This document shows, piece after piece, positions 8,002-16,583 of a stretch of 38,525 nt of DNA. Within the stretch, counting starts at the first letter, position 1; each line of letters begins with the position of its first letter. The translations under genes and the position numbers were made by a program. Source of the DNA: JAHBNG01 sp039028975 (lineage in GTDB: Bacteria > Chloroflexota > Anaerolineae > Caldilineales > Caldilineaceae); assembly GCA_039028975.1 (NCBI GenBank), contig JBCCHB010000153.1, positions 1-38,525 on the forward strand. The letters are read 5' to 3'. Below the pieces are notes generated by a model, which had not been told where the DNA came from, did no database searches, and saw only the letters and a list, made by a program, of their open reading frames with translations.

Positions 8002-10386
8002 GTGAGTACTAGTATTATGATGAACAACCGAAAGAATATTTCTGAAATCAGTATTACAGATTATGAAGCGCCAACACTTATCGAAAAGTCATTAGCAACG
8101 CTGTTGTCAATAGCTCCTGCAGCCACATTAGCAAAAGCTCCTGCCTTGGCAGTTACGTCGGTTATTGGAAACGCTACTTATGAGGTAGTCAAGACCATTA
8201 TCAAAACAGGTATTAAATATCATTCCGCTTCAGAAAACGAAAAAAATAGGATCATCGAAAGAGCTGTGACACCTGAACACAAACAGGAAGCCTTAAATAT
8301 AGCCTATGCAGTCAAAGATGGAGTAGATTGCCTGCTGAAACACGAAAAAGGAAATTTGCCAAACAAGACACAAGAAAGCTCTTTTGTAGCAGCTTTTTCT
8401 GATCTGATGACCACTGAGAAGATTCTCGACACTATGGTTGTAGGTTTATACTCGCAACCTAATCTTGACAAAGAACAATATGAGGAAGTGGAAGAGGCTG
8501 TGTATGAGCTTGCAAAGCAGAATGGTTCTTTAAGGGGTCTAGTTCGAGAAGGGTATTATGATAACAAAAAACGATTTTCCGAAATGTTCAAATCATATGT
8601 TGCGGGTTTTTATAATTCTGGAACCAAACAAACAATAGAGGGAAACTCTGTAGAAGCATTTAACAAAATGCTTCTAGCAAGAATTGGCACAACCAACAAA
8701 ATAGTTTCAGAGATAAAAGCGGACGTAAATAATATCAAAGAATATTTATCAAGCAACAGACAATCAGACGTTGTCTGGCCTATAAACATCGGCGTAAGTG
8801 GAAATTTAGAGTCATTTGTTGGCAGATTAAAAGAAATCGAAACAGTTATAGAAAAAATAATGAATCCCGCTAGAACGGCTATAGTGGGGCCTGGAGGAAT
8901 GGGCAAAACTTCTCTAGTAAAAAAAATTACGCAAGATAAAAGAATTATTGATGAATTCAAAGATGGTATTATTTGGCTAAGTTTGGGTCCGGAAGCAAAT
9001 GATGAAACAGTAATAAATAACTTTCAGATTTTAGCAAAAAAATTGAAGCTGGAAACAGATGCAATAACCAATATACGTGACTTGCAACGATTAATAAGTG
9101 CAGATATCCAAAGTGATAGATCAATTTTAGTAATTATCGACGATGTTTGGAATCCAGACCTTGCAGAAAAACAGACATTGACTTCAAATGGAATCAAACA
9201 CCTAATCACGACACGAGATAAATCAACTGCAAGAACATTTTCTAATAACATAAACATCATTGAACTAAGCCAAGTCGATGATGATACTGCATACGAAATA
9301 TTGCAGAACTACGTTCAAAATGAAAATGTATTCGACTTATTTCCTGAGCTCATGAAGCACTTAAGGGACAAACTTGGAGGCATGCCTCTAGCGCTACAGA
9401 TTGCGGGTAGTCATATTAGAAACAATTTTGACGCAATATTTGGAATGAATGAAGTTGCAGTCAAAGAGGCTATACCACACACAGGAACTACTTTAACAAC
9501 ACAAGTTTCTAAATTTGGATTCTCAGATCAAAAAGTAACTTTGGAACAAGTTGTTCAATTTAGTATCGAAAACATTGAAAACGAAAAAGTAAAAGAAGCA
9601 ATGTATTTACTAGCGGCCCTAGCCCCAGAGCCTGCTGACTTTGATTTTGATATGGCTAAAGCAATTGTTAAAGAGGATGCAAAAGAAACAATCAGGTACC
9701 TTAAGAACAAAAGCTTAATTAATGTAGATACTACAACTGCAAGAATTTCGATACACCAAATTGTACATGATGTCATTAGTCTGGAGCTAGACAAACGACA
9801 ACAAGAGATTGCCAATATAAACGCAATAAAAGGCACTCATACTTTAAGTACACGTGAACAAGGAATAGAAGACTTAGCAAGATATATCATTGAAAAATTG
9901 AAAGAAGAGAGAGCTAAATACCCGATAACTGAAAACTATACGAGAGTGTATAGCGAATACCACTATTGGATGGTTAGCAATCATACAAACAGAGAACTAG
10001 ACGAAATATTTAGGATTTTGCAGAGCGAATCCGATACGTTTAGCAGCCGATATTATAATGTTTCTGGTGACGAGCTAGTAGGCATTTTAGAGACTAAGGT
10101 GAACAATTTTTCTGGAGAAGAATGGGATAAATATAACCAATGCATGAAATTGGCTGAGCTACGATCTGAATATTTTAGTATGGCAAATTTAGTGCAATCG
10201 CCATATAATAGTCAAATAATCCACCTACTAAGATATTTAGATGCAAATAGAAAAACTGAACTTATCGATAATGTTTTTGTGAGCAATAGCCATCTTGGAC
10301 CATTCCCAACACTAAAAGAGCTAGGAGAAGTAGCTGTTAATCAAGCATACTATATTGTAGGTAGGGGAATAATGCGCATGGTTTAG
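8002..10386 (+). CDS. STAND (NB-ARC-type) P-loop NTPase with novel N-terminal domain
   Basis: A 794-residue signal-transduction ATPase. The central NB-ARC module has FVGR (272-275), Walker A GPGGMGKTS (296-304), Walker B ILVIIDDVW (about 375-383), a sensor-like LITTRDKS (401-408), the GGMPLA switch (459-464) and an MHD-like IHQIVHD (584-590). Residues 1-265 are a mainly helical domain I do not recognise, opening with an Ala/Leu-rich hydrophobic stretch (about 27-56) that could be an effector or membrane-active helix. Residues 600-794 are helical and show no clear TPR, WD or LRR repeats, so the sensor is unassigned. STAND proteins oligomerise on ligand binding; bacterial ones include Avs-type antiphage sensors and transcription regulators. 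The gene is strongly AT-rich, stands alone and lacks a good ribosome site: starts at GTG 8002 or ATG 8017/8020 are all possible. Defence is a hypothesis only. Confidence 0.85.
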   Translation: MSTSIMMNNRKNISEISITDYEAPTLIEKSLATLLSIAPAATLAKAPALAVTSVIGNATYEVVKTIIKTGIKYHSASENEKNRIIERAVTPEHKQEALNIAYAVKDGVDCLLKHEKGNLPNKTQESSFVAAFSDLMTTEKILDTMVVGLYSQPNLDKEQYEEVEEAVYELAKQNGSLRGLVREGYYDNKKRFSEMFKSYVAGFYNSGTKQTIEGNSVEAFNKMLLARIGTTNKIVSEIKADVNNIKEYLSSNRQSDVVWPINIGVSGNLESFVGRLKEIETVIEKIMNPARTAIVGPGGMGKTSLVKKITQDKRIIDEFKDGIIWLSLGPEANDETVINNFQILAKKLKLETDAITNIRDLQRLISADIQSDRSILVIIDDVWNPDLAEKQTLTSNGIKHLITTRDKSTARTFSNNINIIELSQVDDDTAYEILQNYVQNENVFDLFPELMKHLRDKLGGMPLALQIAGSHIRNNFDAIFGMNEVAVKEAIPHTGTTLTTQVSKFGFSDQKVTLEQVVQFSIENIENEKVKEAMYLLAALAPEPADFDFDMAKAIVKEDAKETIRYLKNKSLINVDTTTARISIHQIVHDVISLELDKRQQEIANINAIKGTHTLSTREQGIEDLARYIIEKLKEERAKYPITENYTRVYSEYHYWMVSNHTNRELDEIFRILQSESDTFSSRYYNVSGDELVGILETKVNNFSGEEWDKYNQCMKLAELRSEYFSMANLVQSPYNSQIIHLLRYLDANRKTELIDNVFVSNSHLGPFPTLKELGEVAVNQAYYIVGRGIMRMV

Positions 10387-10417
10387 TTGTAGTAGAAGGT
10401 CTGGTCCCTATAATAGC

Positions 10418-10716
10418 TCACAATTGCCTTAGCTCGACTTTAACCATTTGTGGGGAGGTTATTAGTCCTCTCCCAGCGCGAACAGAGGTCAGTTTGGAAG
10501 TAGACAAAGTCTGGTTCGTCAGCGCATAGGGCGGACTTAACACGTGCTGGTAGGGATATTTACGGGGCATGTCCGCCAGAAACTGAACGGTTTGGTCGAG
10601 ATGCCAGGGGCTATTTGGTTTTAAACCGGGATACGAATCGCGCGAACAAACGTGTCGGTCTCAGTCACGGTTACCAGATTAAAGCCGGGATTGTATAGTG
10701 AATCAAATGAACTCAT
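10418..10716 (-). pseudogene. frameshifted remnant of an unidentified gene
   Basis: The ATG at 10716 overlaps the stop of the metallophosphoesterase-PHP gene (ATGA arrangement), a sign of translational coupling. It reads through LYNPGFNLVTVTETDTFVR and ends after about 32 codons in TAA. One frame over, the text continues convincingly as PNSPWHLDQTVQFLADMPRK and YPYQHVLSPPYAL, then runs to a TGA at 10420-10418. A single-base shift near the CCCGG at about 10630 would join them. I do not recognise the family. The protein-like character of both halves and the coupled start show it was a real operon partner. Confidence 0.5.
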
Positions 10717-12233
10717 CCATGGCTCGACGTCAGCGGCGGCAGCAGAATGTCCATCAGATCACCGTCGAAGCCGATGTCGGCCAGCAGCCCCAGGTCGGGG
10801 TGAAACTCCCCAACCTCATAGAGCGCGTGCGCGTCGCTGCCAAAGCTGATGCGAACGCCCGCCTCTATGCAGTCGGCGATGAACGGCGGTGGCGGCTCGT
10901 TGGTGTGGAAGTTGATCTCGGCTGCTACCCCATGCTCGCGCAGCAGCGCAATCGTGGGCGCGAAGAGCGAAGTGGGTACCGCAATGCCCCCACGCCGAAA
11001 AACGCGGAAGGGATGAGCCAACACATCGACACCGTGGCGGCAGAGCCGATCCACGATGCGAAGAAACTCGTCGGCGGCGCGAGCGGCGTCAGGTTGCGGA
11101 GTCCGCAACGCAGGCAGCCAGTGAACGGCACCGAGAACGATGTCGGCCTGCTCGAGGTCGGCAGGCTCGGCCACTAGGTTGCCCGCAAAATCAGCATCGA
11201 CCTCAAGCCCTGCGAAAACGGCATCGCCACGATGCGGAGCAGCGGCTCGCCAGTAGTCGGCCATCCGCTCTGCCCTGCCCGTCCTGCCGTCGATGCCGCG
11301 CGCTGCCATGTCGCCGCTCCAGTAGGTCTGGCTGTCATAGTAGAGCTGCCCGCTGTGTTCGGTGAACGCCAGTTGATTGAGGCCGATGATCGCCGCGAAA
11401 CCGGCACTCTGCGTCATGCTGACATCCTCGCCGCAGTAGGCAAACTGGGTATGCGAGTGGAAGTCGTTCAGTCCCAGGGAAGCTGGCAGTTGATGGTTGA
11501 GCACCTCAGTGTCGATGTTGCCAGCATCGATGTTGCCAGTGCCGATGTTGTCACCGTCAATCGTTACACTATCAATGGTTACAAGGGCGAACGAGAACGG
11601 CGCCTCGCACAGCGCCGGCACAACCATGGTCGCTAGCCCGTCCATTTGCCGTAGCCCGACACCGGGGTGATAATGGCCGCTCAGTGCCAGCGTGTACCCA
11701 TGGGCGCGCATGGCTGTGGTGACTTCGGCGTAGTTGGTGTAGCCATAGCTGGCCTCGCCGCCCGGCTCGGCAACGGGCACATGCTGCAGCGCCACCAGCG
11801 GCCCGCTGTGGTCAGCGGCCACTGCTGCCATCCGTTCCAGCACATCGCCGCGCCGCGACGCATTGTAGCCCGGCTCCTCAGCGTCCACAAAACTCACCAG
11901 GCGCACGCCGTTGACGTCCAGATGCTCGACGCGCTCGAAGACGTTGTAGAACGCTGCCGCACTGGGATCATGATTGCCCGGCAGTGCCAGCCATGGGCAA
12001 TCGAGCCGGTCGAGAACATCACGCAGTGCCACCAACAGGGCCGATGCGTCGGCATCGTGCGGGTCATCGATGAGATCGCCAAGGACGACGGTGACATCGG
12101 GTTTGATGGTACGGTTCAGCCGCTCGACGGTGCGCCGCAGCAAAACCGCACCCCACTGGCCTTTTCGTGCCGCGATAGTCGGTGCCGTGGCGCAGTAGTG
12201 GATATCAGAAATAACAGCGATTCGGCATTTCAT
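10713..12233 (-). CDS. metallophosphoesterase - PHP domain fusion protein
   Basis: A 506-residue two-domain protein. Residues 1 to about 220 are a calcineurin-like phosphoesterase with the ordered metal motifs ISDIHYC, VVLGDLIDD, LPGNHD, LQHVPV and SGHYHPG. Residues from about 255 are a PHP (polymerase and histidinol phosphatase) domain: LNDFHSHTQFAYCGEDV, FTEHSGQLY, DVLAHPF, AAEINFHTNE and FGSDAHALYEVG. The two are joined by a tandemly repeated five-residue linker. Each domain hydrolyses phosphoesters in its own family, so one polypeptide may carry out successive phosphate removals. The ATG at 12233 has AGGAG six bases upstream. The downstream remnant at 10716 starts within its stop codon. 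Natural substrate unknown. Confidence 0.8.
   Translation of the reverse strand: MKCRIAVISDIHYCATAPTIAARKGQWGAVLLRRTVERLNRTIKPDVTVVLGDLIDDPHDADASALLVALRDVLDRLDCPWLALPGNHDPSAAAFYNVFERVEHLDVNGVRLVSFVDAEEPGYNASRRGDVLERMAAVAADHSGPLVALQHVPVAEPGGEASYGYTNYAEVTTAMRAHGYTLALSGHYHPGVGLRQMDGLATMVVPALCEAPFSFALVTIDSVTIDGDNIGTGNIDAGNIDTEVLNHQLPASLGLNDFHSHTQFAYCGEDVSMTQSAGFAAIIGLNQLAFTEHSGQLYYDSQTYWSGDMAARGIDGRTGRAERMADYWRAAAPHRGDAVFAGLEVDADFAGNLVAEPADLEQADIVLGAVHWLPALRTPQPDAARAADEFLRIVDRLCRHGVDVLAHPFRVFRRGGIAVPTSLFAPTIALLREHGVAAEINFHTNEPPPPFIADCIEAGVRISFGSDAHALYEVGEFHPDLGLLADIGFDGDLMDILLPPLTSSHG
11512..11586. repeat. five 15 bp tandem repeats encoding the interdomain linker
   Basis: Units start at 11512, 11527, 11542, 11557 and 11572; the first two are TCGATGTTGCCAGCA and TCGATGTTGCCAGTG, and the others diverge progressively. 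On the minus strand they encode the five-residue units LVTID, SVTID, GDNIG, TGNID and AGNID between the phosphoesterase and PHP domains. Confidence 0.75.
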
Positions 12234-12415
12234 ACCGCGCTCCTATAGAAGACAGTTATACTTGGGTCAACATGAGATCCGGAGTTTTTGCTGGGACTGG
12301 GCCGCCGCCAAAAATACCTCCACCTTTTAGACCATTTCAGTTAAATGCCATATTATGGCTGCCCCCTTGAGGTTAATAATATGTTTATTACAGGAAAGGC
12401 TAGAGCACAAATCAC

Positions 12416-13798
12416 ATGGAGAACTTAATCTTTGCCTCAGTAACAGCTATAGCCCAAGCTATCCGGGCCAAAGAGGTTTCCTCGGTAGAAGTCGTACAGG
12501 CATACTTGCAACGAATTGAGGCCGTAAATCCCAAACTCAATGCGGTGGTCCAACTGTCAGCCGAAACGGCGCTAGAACAGGCTCACCAAGCCGATGCAGC
12601 TCTGGCTCAGGGCGAAGTCGCGGGGCCACTACACGGTGTGCCAATGACCATCAAAGACTCGTTTGACACAGCCGGTGTGGTCAGCACCTGGGGTACGCCA
12701 GGCCGAGCCAGTACAATCCCCGACCAGGATGCAACCATTGTGGCTCGACTAAAAACTGCCGGAGCCATTTTGATGGGCAAAACCAATACACCGGAATTTA
12801 CCCTCTCTTTTGAAACCGATAATCCTGTTTACGGTCGGACTAACAATCCCTATAATTTAGACCGAACCTCTGGGGGTAGCAGCGGCGGGGCGGCAGCTAT
12901 TATCGCCGCCGGAGGATCTCCGTTTGATATCGGTACGGATACAGGGGGTAGCGTGCGCGTGCCCGCTCATTTTTGTGGTATCGCCGGCATTAGACCCACC
13001 TCTGGACGGGTACCCCGTACGGGTCATGCTATAGGGCCGGGTAGTTTGATCGACTCCTTTACCACAGTCGGTCCTCTGGCTAGATATGTAGAGGATTTGG
13101 TGCTACTACTCCCATTGATTGCCGGGCCAGATGGAAGAGACCCGAGCATTGCTCCTGTTCCGCTCAATAACCCGAATAATGTCACTCTGAAAGAACTGCG
13201 TGGCACATTCCATACCGATAACGGTATCCAAACCCCAACACCAGAAAATACGGAAGCGGTCCAATCCTCCGTTAAGGCCTTAACAAAGGTGGGGATAACA
13301 TTTGAGGAAAAACGGCCACCAGGTATAGAAGGAGCAAGGAAATTAGTCGGTGAGCTTTTCGCCGGCTGGCATGGAGGAGCCTGGTTTCGGTTGCTCCTGG
13401 AACGAACGGGCACCTCACTTGCTCAATCTTCCCTTCAGGATTTAGAAACTGACCGTGTTGCCACCCCGGATGAGGTCGTACGCCTCATCGACCGTTGGGA
13501 CCAATTTCGGACAGGCATGCTTGCCTTTATGGACAATTACGATGTAATGATTGCCCCGGTCAACGCCAATCCAGCCATACCACATGGTACGTTACAAGAG
13601 CATGACAAAGGCTTTAGTTACACAAGCACCTACAATTTGACCGGCTGGCCGGGTGCAGTTGTCCGTGCCGGCACTTCACCAGAGGGGCTGCCTATTGGTG
13701 TACAAATTATTGCCCGACCCTGGCGGGAAGACATGGCTTTGGCTGTAGCAAGGCATCTTGAAGACGTTTTCGGCGGTTGGCAACGCCCACCTATTTGA
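12416..13798 (+). CDS. amidase signature family enzyme
   Basis: A 460-residue cytoplasmic amidase-signature hydrolase. The Ser-cisSer-Lys triad is visible: Lys80 in GVPMTIKDSF, cis-Ser155 in TSGGSSGGAA and nucleophile Ser179 in DTGGSVRVP. The C-terminal GLPIGVQIIARPWRED is typical of the family. Length is normal for an aryl/alkyl amidase; no GatB/GatC partners are present, so a GatA role is unlikely. There is no clear ribosome site directly before ATG 12416 (GGAAAGG lies about 20 bases upstream). It follows the phosphoesterase gene divergently with a 180 bp spacer. An aminotransferase tail lies 47 bp downstream, suggesting the amidase once headed a longer operon. Substrate unknown. Confidence 0.9.
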   Translation: MENLIFASVTAIAQAIRAKEVSSVEVVQAYLQRIEAVNPKLNAVVQLSAETALEQAHQADAALAQGEVAGPLHGVPMTIKDSFDTAGVVSTWGTPGRASTIPDQDATIVARLKTAGAILMGKTNTPEFTLSFETDNPVYGRTNNPYNLDRTSGGSSGGAAAIIAAGGSPFDIGTDTGGSVRVPAHFCGIAGIRPTSGRVPRTGHAIGPGSLIDSFTTVGPLARYVEDLVLLLPLIAGPDGRDPSIAPVPLNNPNNVTLKELRGTFHTDNGIQTPTPENTEAVQSSVKALTKVGITFEEKRPPGIEGARKLVGELFAGWHGGAWFRLLLERTGTSLAQSSLQDLETDRVATPDEVVRLIDRWDQFRTGMLAFMDNYDVMIAPVNANPAIPHGTLQEHDKGFSYTSTYNLTGWPGAVVRAGTSPEGLPIGVQIIARPWREDMALAVARHLEDVFGGWQRPPI

Positions 13799-13844
13799 GA
13801 CGTGTCTGTCCCAAATTTTTTTGAGAGTATGAGCCAAAACTAAA

Positions 13845-14114
13845 GTGAAAGACTACGGCGTAATTCGTGAAGTGCGCGGCAGAGGGTTGTTACTCGGTGC
13901 TGAGTTGGTCAAAGATACAGAAACAATGGCACCCTTCCCTGAGTTGGGACAGGCTTTGAAGCAAACGGCTATCAACAATGGGCTTATCATGCGCATCGAC
14001 CCAACCTGGTTTGCTGTTGCCCCGGCTCTCATCGCAGAGAAAGCGGAGCTTGACGAACTCTTTGATCTGATCAATCGTAGTCTGTTAGAGGCGCTGGAGC
14101 TGGTAGGGGTATAG
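13845..14114 (+). pseudogene. class III PLP aminotransferase, C-terminal fragment
   Basis: Eighty-nine codons matching only the C-terminal small domain of class III aminotransferases: VIREVRGRGLLLGAELVKD is the conserved motif near the end of this family, followed by the usual NNGLIMR...APALIAEKAELDEL tail. Intact proteins have about 430 residues with the PLP lysine far upstream; that part is gone. The first codon shown is GTG, with no ribosome site. It ends nine bases before the convergent GntR gene. Confidence 0.75.
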
Positions 14115-14123
14115 AAGCAAGTT

Positions 14124-14969
14124 TTACTTTCCCAATGACTCTGCCTTTAACTGTCGTAGATTCTTCAACAGAAACGAGCGATTATCAAGAATGTGGTCGG
14201 CCAAAGCCGTCTTTGCTTCGTCCCAGCGTCGCGCGATGAGGTGTCGCAGTACCTTGCGATGTTGTTGCAGGGCTAGTTTGGTGATGGCTGGATCCCAATC
14301 TTCCCACGAGAAGATGGCCCAAAAGAAAGGGCCGTGCGTATCAACAAATGATTGGATATAGTGATTTTCGGCGCAACCAATAAGGTAGTTATGAAAGCTT
14401 TCATCAGGCAGTGTCATTGAGTCTCGATTTTTATCAAGATAATCCTGTAAAATCACTCGATCCAACTTGTCTTGCGCCAGATCAACTGCCAACAATTCCA
14501 GGTTCATCCGGACATTGAGATAATCCGTCAGATCTTGTTCTTTAAACCCGCGCAGTCGCCAACCCTTACGAGATGAGTGGCTAATAATGCCTGTCAGGGC
14601 AATCTGAAAGAATAGCCGCCGTAGGGCAGTCCGCCCAATTTGAAAATGCTGCTCCATGGCCTCTTCTCTCAAAACGCGGTCTTCACCTTGTAAACTCCAA
14701 TTGATTAACTGATTTTGAACGATTTGTAGCTGGCTATCTGGATGCTGTTGGTCTGTCTCTGTCGCCACATTTTTCGGCACCTGATAAACCACTAAGCGCC
14801 CGTTTGCTTTTCGCCGTAATATATTCTTATCGATCAGTTTTTTAACGGCTGTATTTACAGGGTTAACACTGGTTCCATACTCTTTTGCCAGCGTACGCAA
14901 GTTTAGTGGAACATCTTCATCAAGGGCCAACCGTCTTTGCAAATCTTGCTCGATAAAATCTGAAATCAT
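14124..14969 (-). CDS. GntR-family (FCD-like) transcriptional regulator
   Basis: A DNA-binding regulator of the GntR/FadR type. Residues 1-65 (from the start used here) form a winged helix with NLRTLAKEYGTSVNPVNTAVKKLIDKNILR. A second winged-helix-like segment follows around FQIGRTALRRLFFQIALTGIISHSSRKGWRLRGF, and the rest is an all-helical ligand domain resembling FCD (YLNVRMNLELLAVDLAQ, HNYLIG, HRKVLRHLIARRWDEAKTAL). Having two helix-turn-helix units is unusual. The frame is open back to a GTG at 15029, but that would put the coding start inside the operator repeats; ATG 14987 and ATG 14969 are better, and I use the latter. It is divergent to the PhyH-led catabolic cluster and probably controls both it and itself. 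Confidence 0.8.
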   Translation of the reverse strand: MISDFIEQDLQRRLALDEDVPLNLRTLAKEYGTSVNPVNTAVKKLIDKNILRRKANGRLVVYQVPKNVATETDQQHPDSQLQIVQNQLINWSLQGEDRVLREEAMEQHFQIGRTALRRLFFQIALTGIISHSSRKGWRLRGFKEQDLTDYLNVRMNLELLAVDLAQDKLDRVILQDYLDKNRDSMTLPDESFHNYLIGCAENHYIQSFVDTHGPFFWAIFSWEDWDPAITKLALQQHRKVLRHLIARRWDEAKTALADHILDNRSFLLKNLRQLKAESLGK

Positions 14970-14994
14970 AATTTGACATCCGCTCATTTTTGTT

Positions 14995-15030
14995 ATATTG
15001 TACACAATATTACTTATTGCATTGTACACA
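14995..15030. promoter_or_regulatory. GntR-type operator pair
   Basis: ATATTGTACACAATAT (14995-15010) is a 7-2-7 palindrome, and the core ATTGTACACA recurs exactly at 15021-15030, 24 bp away. The TTGT-NN-ACAA shape resembles the TNGT(N)ACNA sites of FadR-type GntR proteins. The pair lies just upstream of the regulator's start and contains TACAAT -10-like boxes on the minus strand, so bound regulator would block its own promoter. Confidence 0.6.
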
Positions 15031-15365
15031 GCTTTTATAGTTTTGGCTAATATTTATTGACATAAAACAAAGTGTCTAACAGATGATCAGAAAGCGGGAG
15101 TCATATCTGACAAAAGAGGCGAGTTGAGGATAATAAGCAGATAAACTAGCCTCGGGAAGGGAAAATGACGATCGCATTTGACACTTTTTTTTCGTATAAG
15201 GCGAAAACTGGAAAAGAATATACCAGCCTATAGCGAGGGCTTATAGAGAAAACGCCCCGGATTTGTTGGTATATTCTTTCTCGGAAATCACCTAATCCGA
15301 GTAAGTCATAATACCTTGGCTTCTCTGAACCTCAAATTCACTAATATGTTTAAAGGAGTGCTATC
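15031..15365. other. divergent control region before the PhyH gene
   Basis: No gene is seen in these 335 bases. A perfect 13 bp inverted repeat, AAAGAATATACCA (15213-15225) and TGGTATATTCTTT (15267-15279), 41 bp apart, is the main structure. A T8 run occurs at about 15185. AAAGGAG ends seven bases before the GTG start at 15366. Confidence 0.55.
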
Positions 15366-16361
15366 GTGTTTAAGAATTGGACCAAAGACGATCTACCTAA
15401 ACCAACGATGGATTTAGTAGTTGCCAAAGCAAATATCACAGAATTTGGCTACTGTTTACTTAAAGATGCTCTGAAGCCGGATGAATTGAAAGCCGTCCGA
15501 CGTCGACTTGAAGATCAAGCTATTGCCGAAAAACAACTCGGCATAGCCTATGAAGATGGTGGCGCGGCACAAAACTGGGGCGATTTTCGCGATGACGACG
15601 GCAACTTGAATCGTGATGCTTTTACTGAAATGGCTGGAGGTGTAAATCAACGCATCTTTATGCTGATCAACAAAGGGAAAGTCTTTTGCGATATGCTCTT
15701 AAATCCAAAAGTACATGTCATACTAAAATTTATGCTGGGGGAAGATTACTTGCTGTCCAGCCATGCCGCGATTATTGCCAAGCCTGGGGGGATAGAAATG
15801 CCCTTACATTCCGACCAATGGTGGATGCCAGGCCCAGTAACACCACAAAACAAGGTCGCCCCCGTTGGGTCCATCTCACGGCAACAATCAAACGTACACG
15901 GCATCAAAGATCTTCCGATGATTGCCCCGCCTGCCGCCGTGAACGTGTTATGGATGATCGGTGATTTTTGCGAAGAAAACGGCGGGACTCGGGTTGTTCC
16001 TGGCAGTCATCTATCGGGACGACAACCAACAGAATTTGCCGATCAAGACATCAAATCAGTAGGCGCAGAAGGCCCGGCTGGAACGGCGTTGATGATTGAC
16101 GCCCGTATCTGGCATGGTACGGGTGCCAACGTCAGCAATGAATTGCGATGGGCAATTACAAGCACCTTTTGTGGCCCTCAATTTCGAACCCAAGCAAATT
16201 TCACACTAGGCACCGCACCAGAGGTCATCGCAGAAGCATCATCAGCGTTGTTGGCGCTCTTAGGCTTCAAAGTCTGGAATGCCTATGGCCGTACTGATGG
16301 TCCGGTTGCCGAGTATGTCGAACCTGGAAAATACTCGATCGGCGCGTTGAATCCCAAATAG
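15366..16361 (+). CDS. phytanoyl-CoA dioxygenase (PhyH) family protein
   Basis: A 331-residue Fe(II)/2-oxoglutarate oxygenase of the PhyH superfamily, cytoplasmic. The facial triad is visible: His148-x-Asp150 in MPLHSDQWWMPGP and His250 in RIWHGTGAN, with Arg261 in ELRWAI as the likely 2-oxoglutarate anchor. NGGTRVVPGSHLSGRQP is the standard double-stranded beta-helix motif before the distal His. Such enzymes hydroxylate a C-H bond, coupled to 2-oxoglutarate decarboxylation. GTG at 15366 is chosen because of the strong AAAGGAG upstream. It heads the plus-strand catabolic cluster; 222 bp separate it from the BKACE gene. Known relatives include PhnY, partner of PhnZ, and a PhnZ-like protein lies 9 kb away, but the link is speculative. 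Confidence 0.85.
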   Translation: MFKNWTKDDLPKPTMDLVVAKANITEFGYCLLKDALKPDELKAVRRRLEDQAIAEKQLGIAYEDGGAAQNWGDFRDDDGNLNRDAFTEMAGGVNQRIFMLINKGKVFCDMLLNPKVHVILKFMLGEDYLLSSHAAIIAKPGGIEMPLHSDQWWMPGPVTPQNKVAPVGSISRQQSNVHGIKDLPMIAPPAAVNVLWMIGDFCEENGGTRVVPGSHLSGRQPTEFADQDIKSVGAEGPAGTALMIDARIWHGTGANVSNELRWAITSTFCGPQFRTQANFTLGTAPEVIAEASSALLALLGFKVWNAYGRTDGPVAEYVEPGKYSIGALNPK

Positions 16362-16583
16362 CAATATGACGGATTGCGTATGTCTCTGACTAATACAAAT
16401 ATGCTCCTAAATGATTGAAAATCTCGTTAATTCAGGTAGCAGGTTTTCCCGGCATCAAAAAAGGCTACCGCTTGACGAACGTCGGGGTCTTTCGAGCCGC
16501 TCCGTGAAAATACGCGTAACAGCCTCACTTGACACTTGATACCTGACACTTGACATACGCTAGATATCCGCGAAGGAGCGATT
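16362..16583. repeat. spacer with microrepeats (CTTGACA/CTTGATA words)
   Basis: Bases 16526-16557 consist of degenerate tandem words: CTTGACA, CTTGATA, CCTGACA, CTTGACA. Two exact TTGACA hexamers (16529-16534, 16550-16555) result, but neither has a convincing -10. On the minus strand at 16430-16500 a short text (DPDVRQAVAFFDAGK) looks like the tail of an old gene; I cannot name it. AAGGAG precedes the next start. Confidence 0.5.

Noticed and set aside
10450..10475. GGGAGG/TCTCCC stem after the STAND gene as a terminator.
   Set aside because: Only six pairs with one wobble, a ten-base loop and no T-run; it also lies within the remnant of the minus-strand gene.
10698..12248. Long plus-strand frames (159, 134 and 193 codons) opposite the phosphoesterase-PHP gene.
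   Set aside because: They are shadows of a GC-rich gene whose minus-strand motifs are unambiguous.
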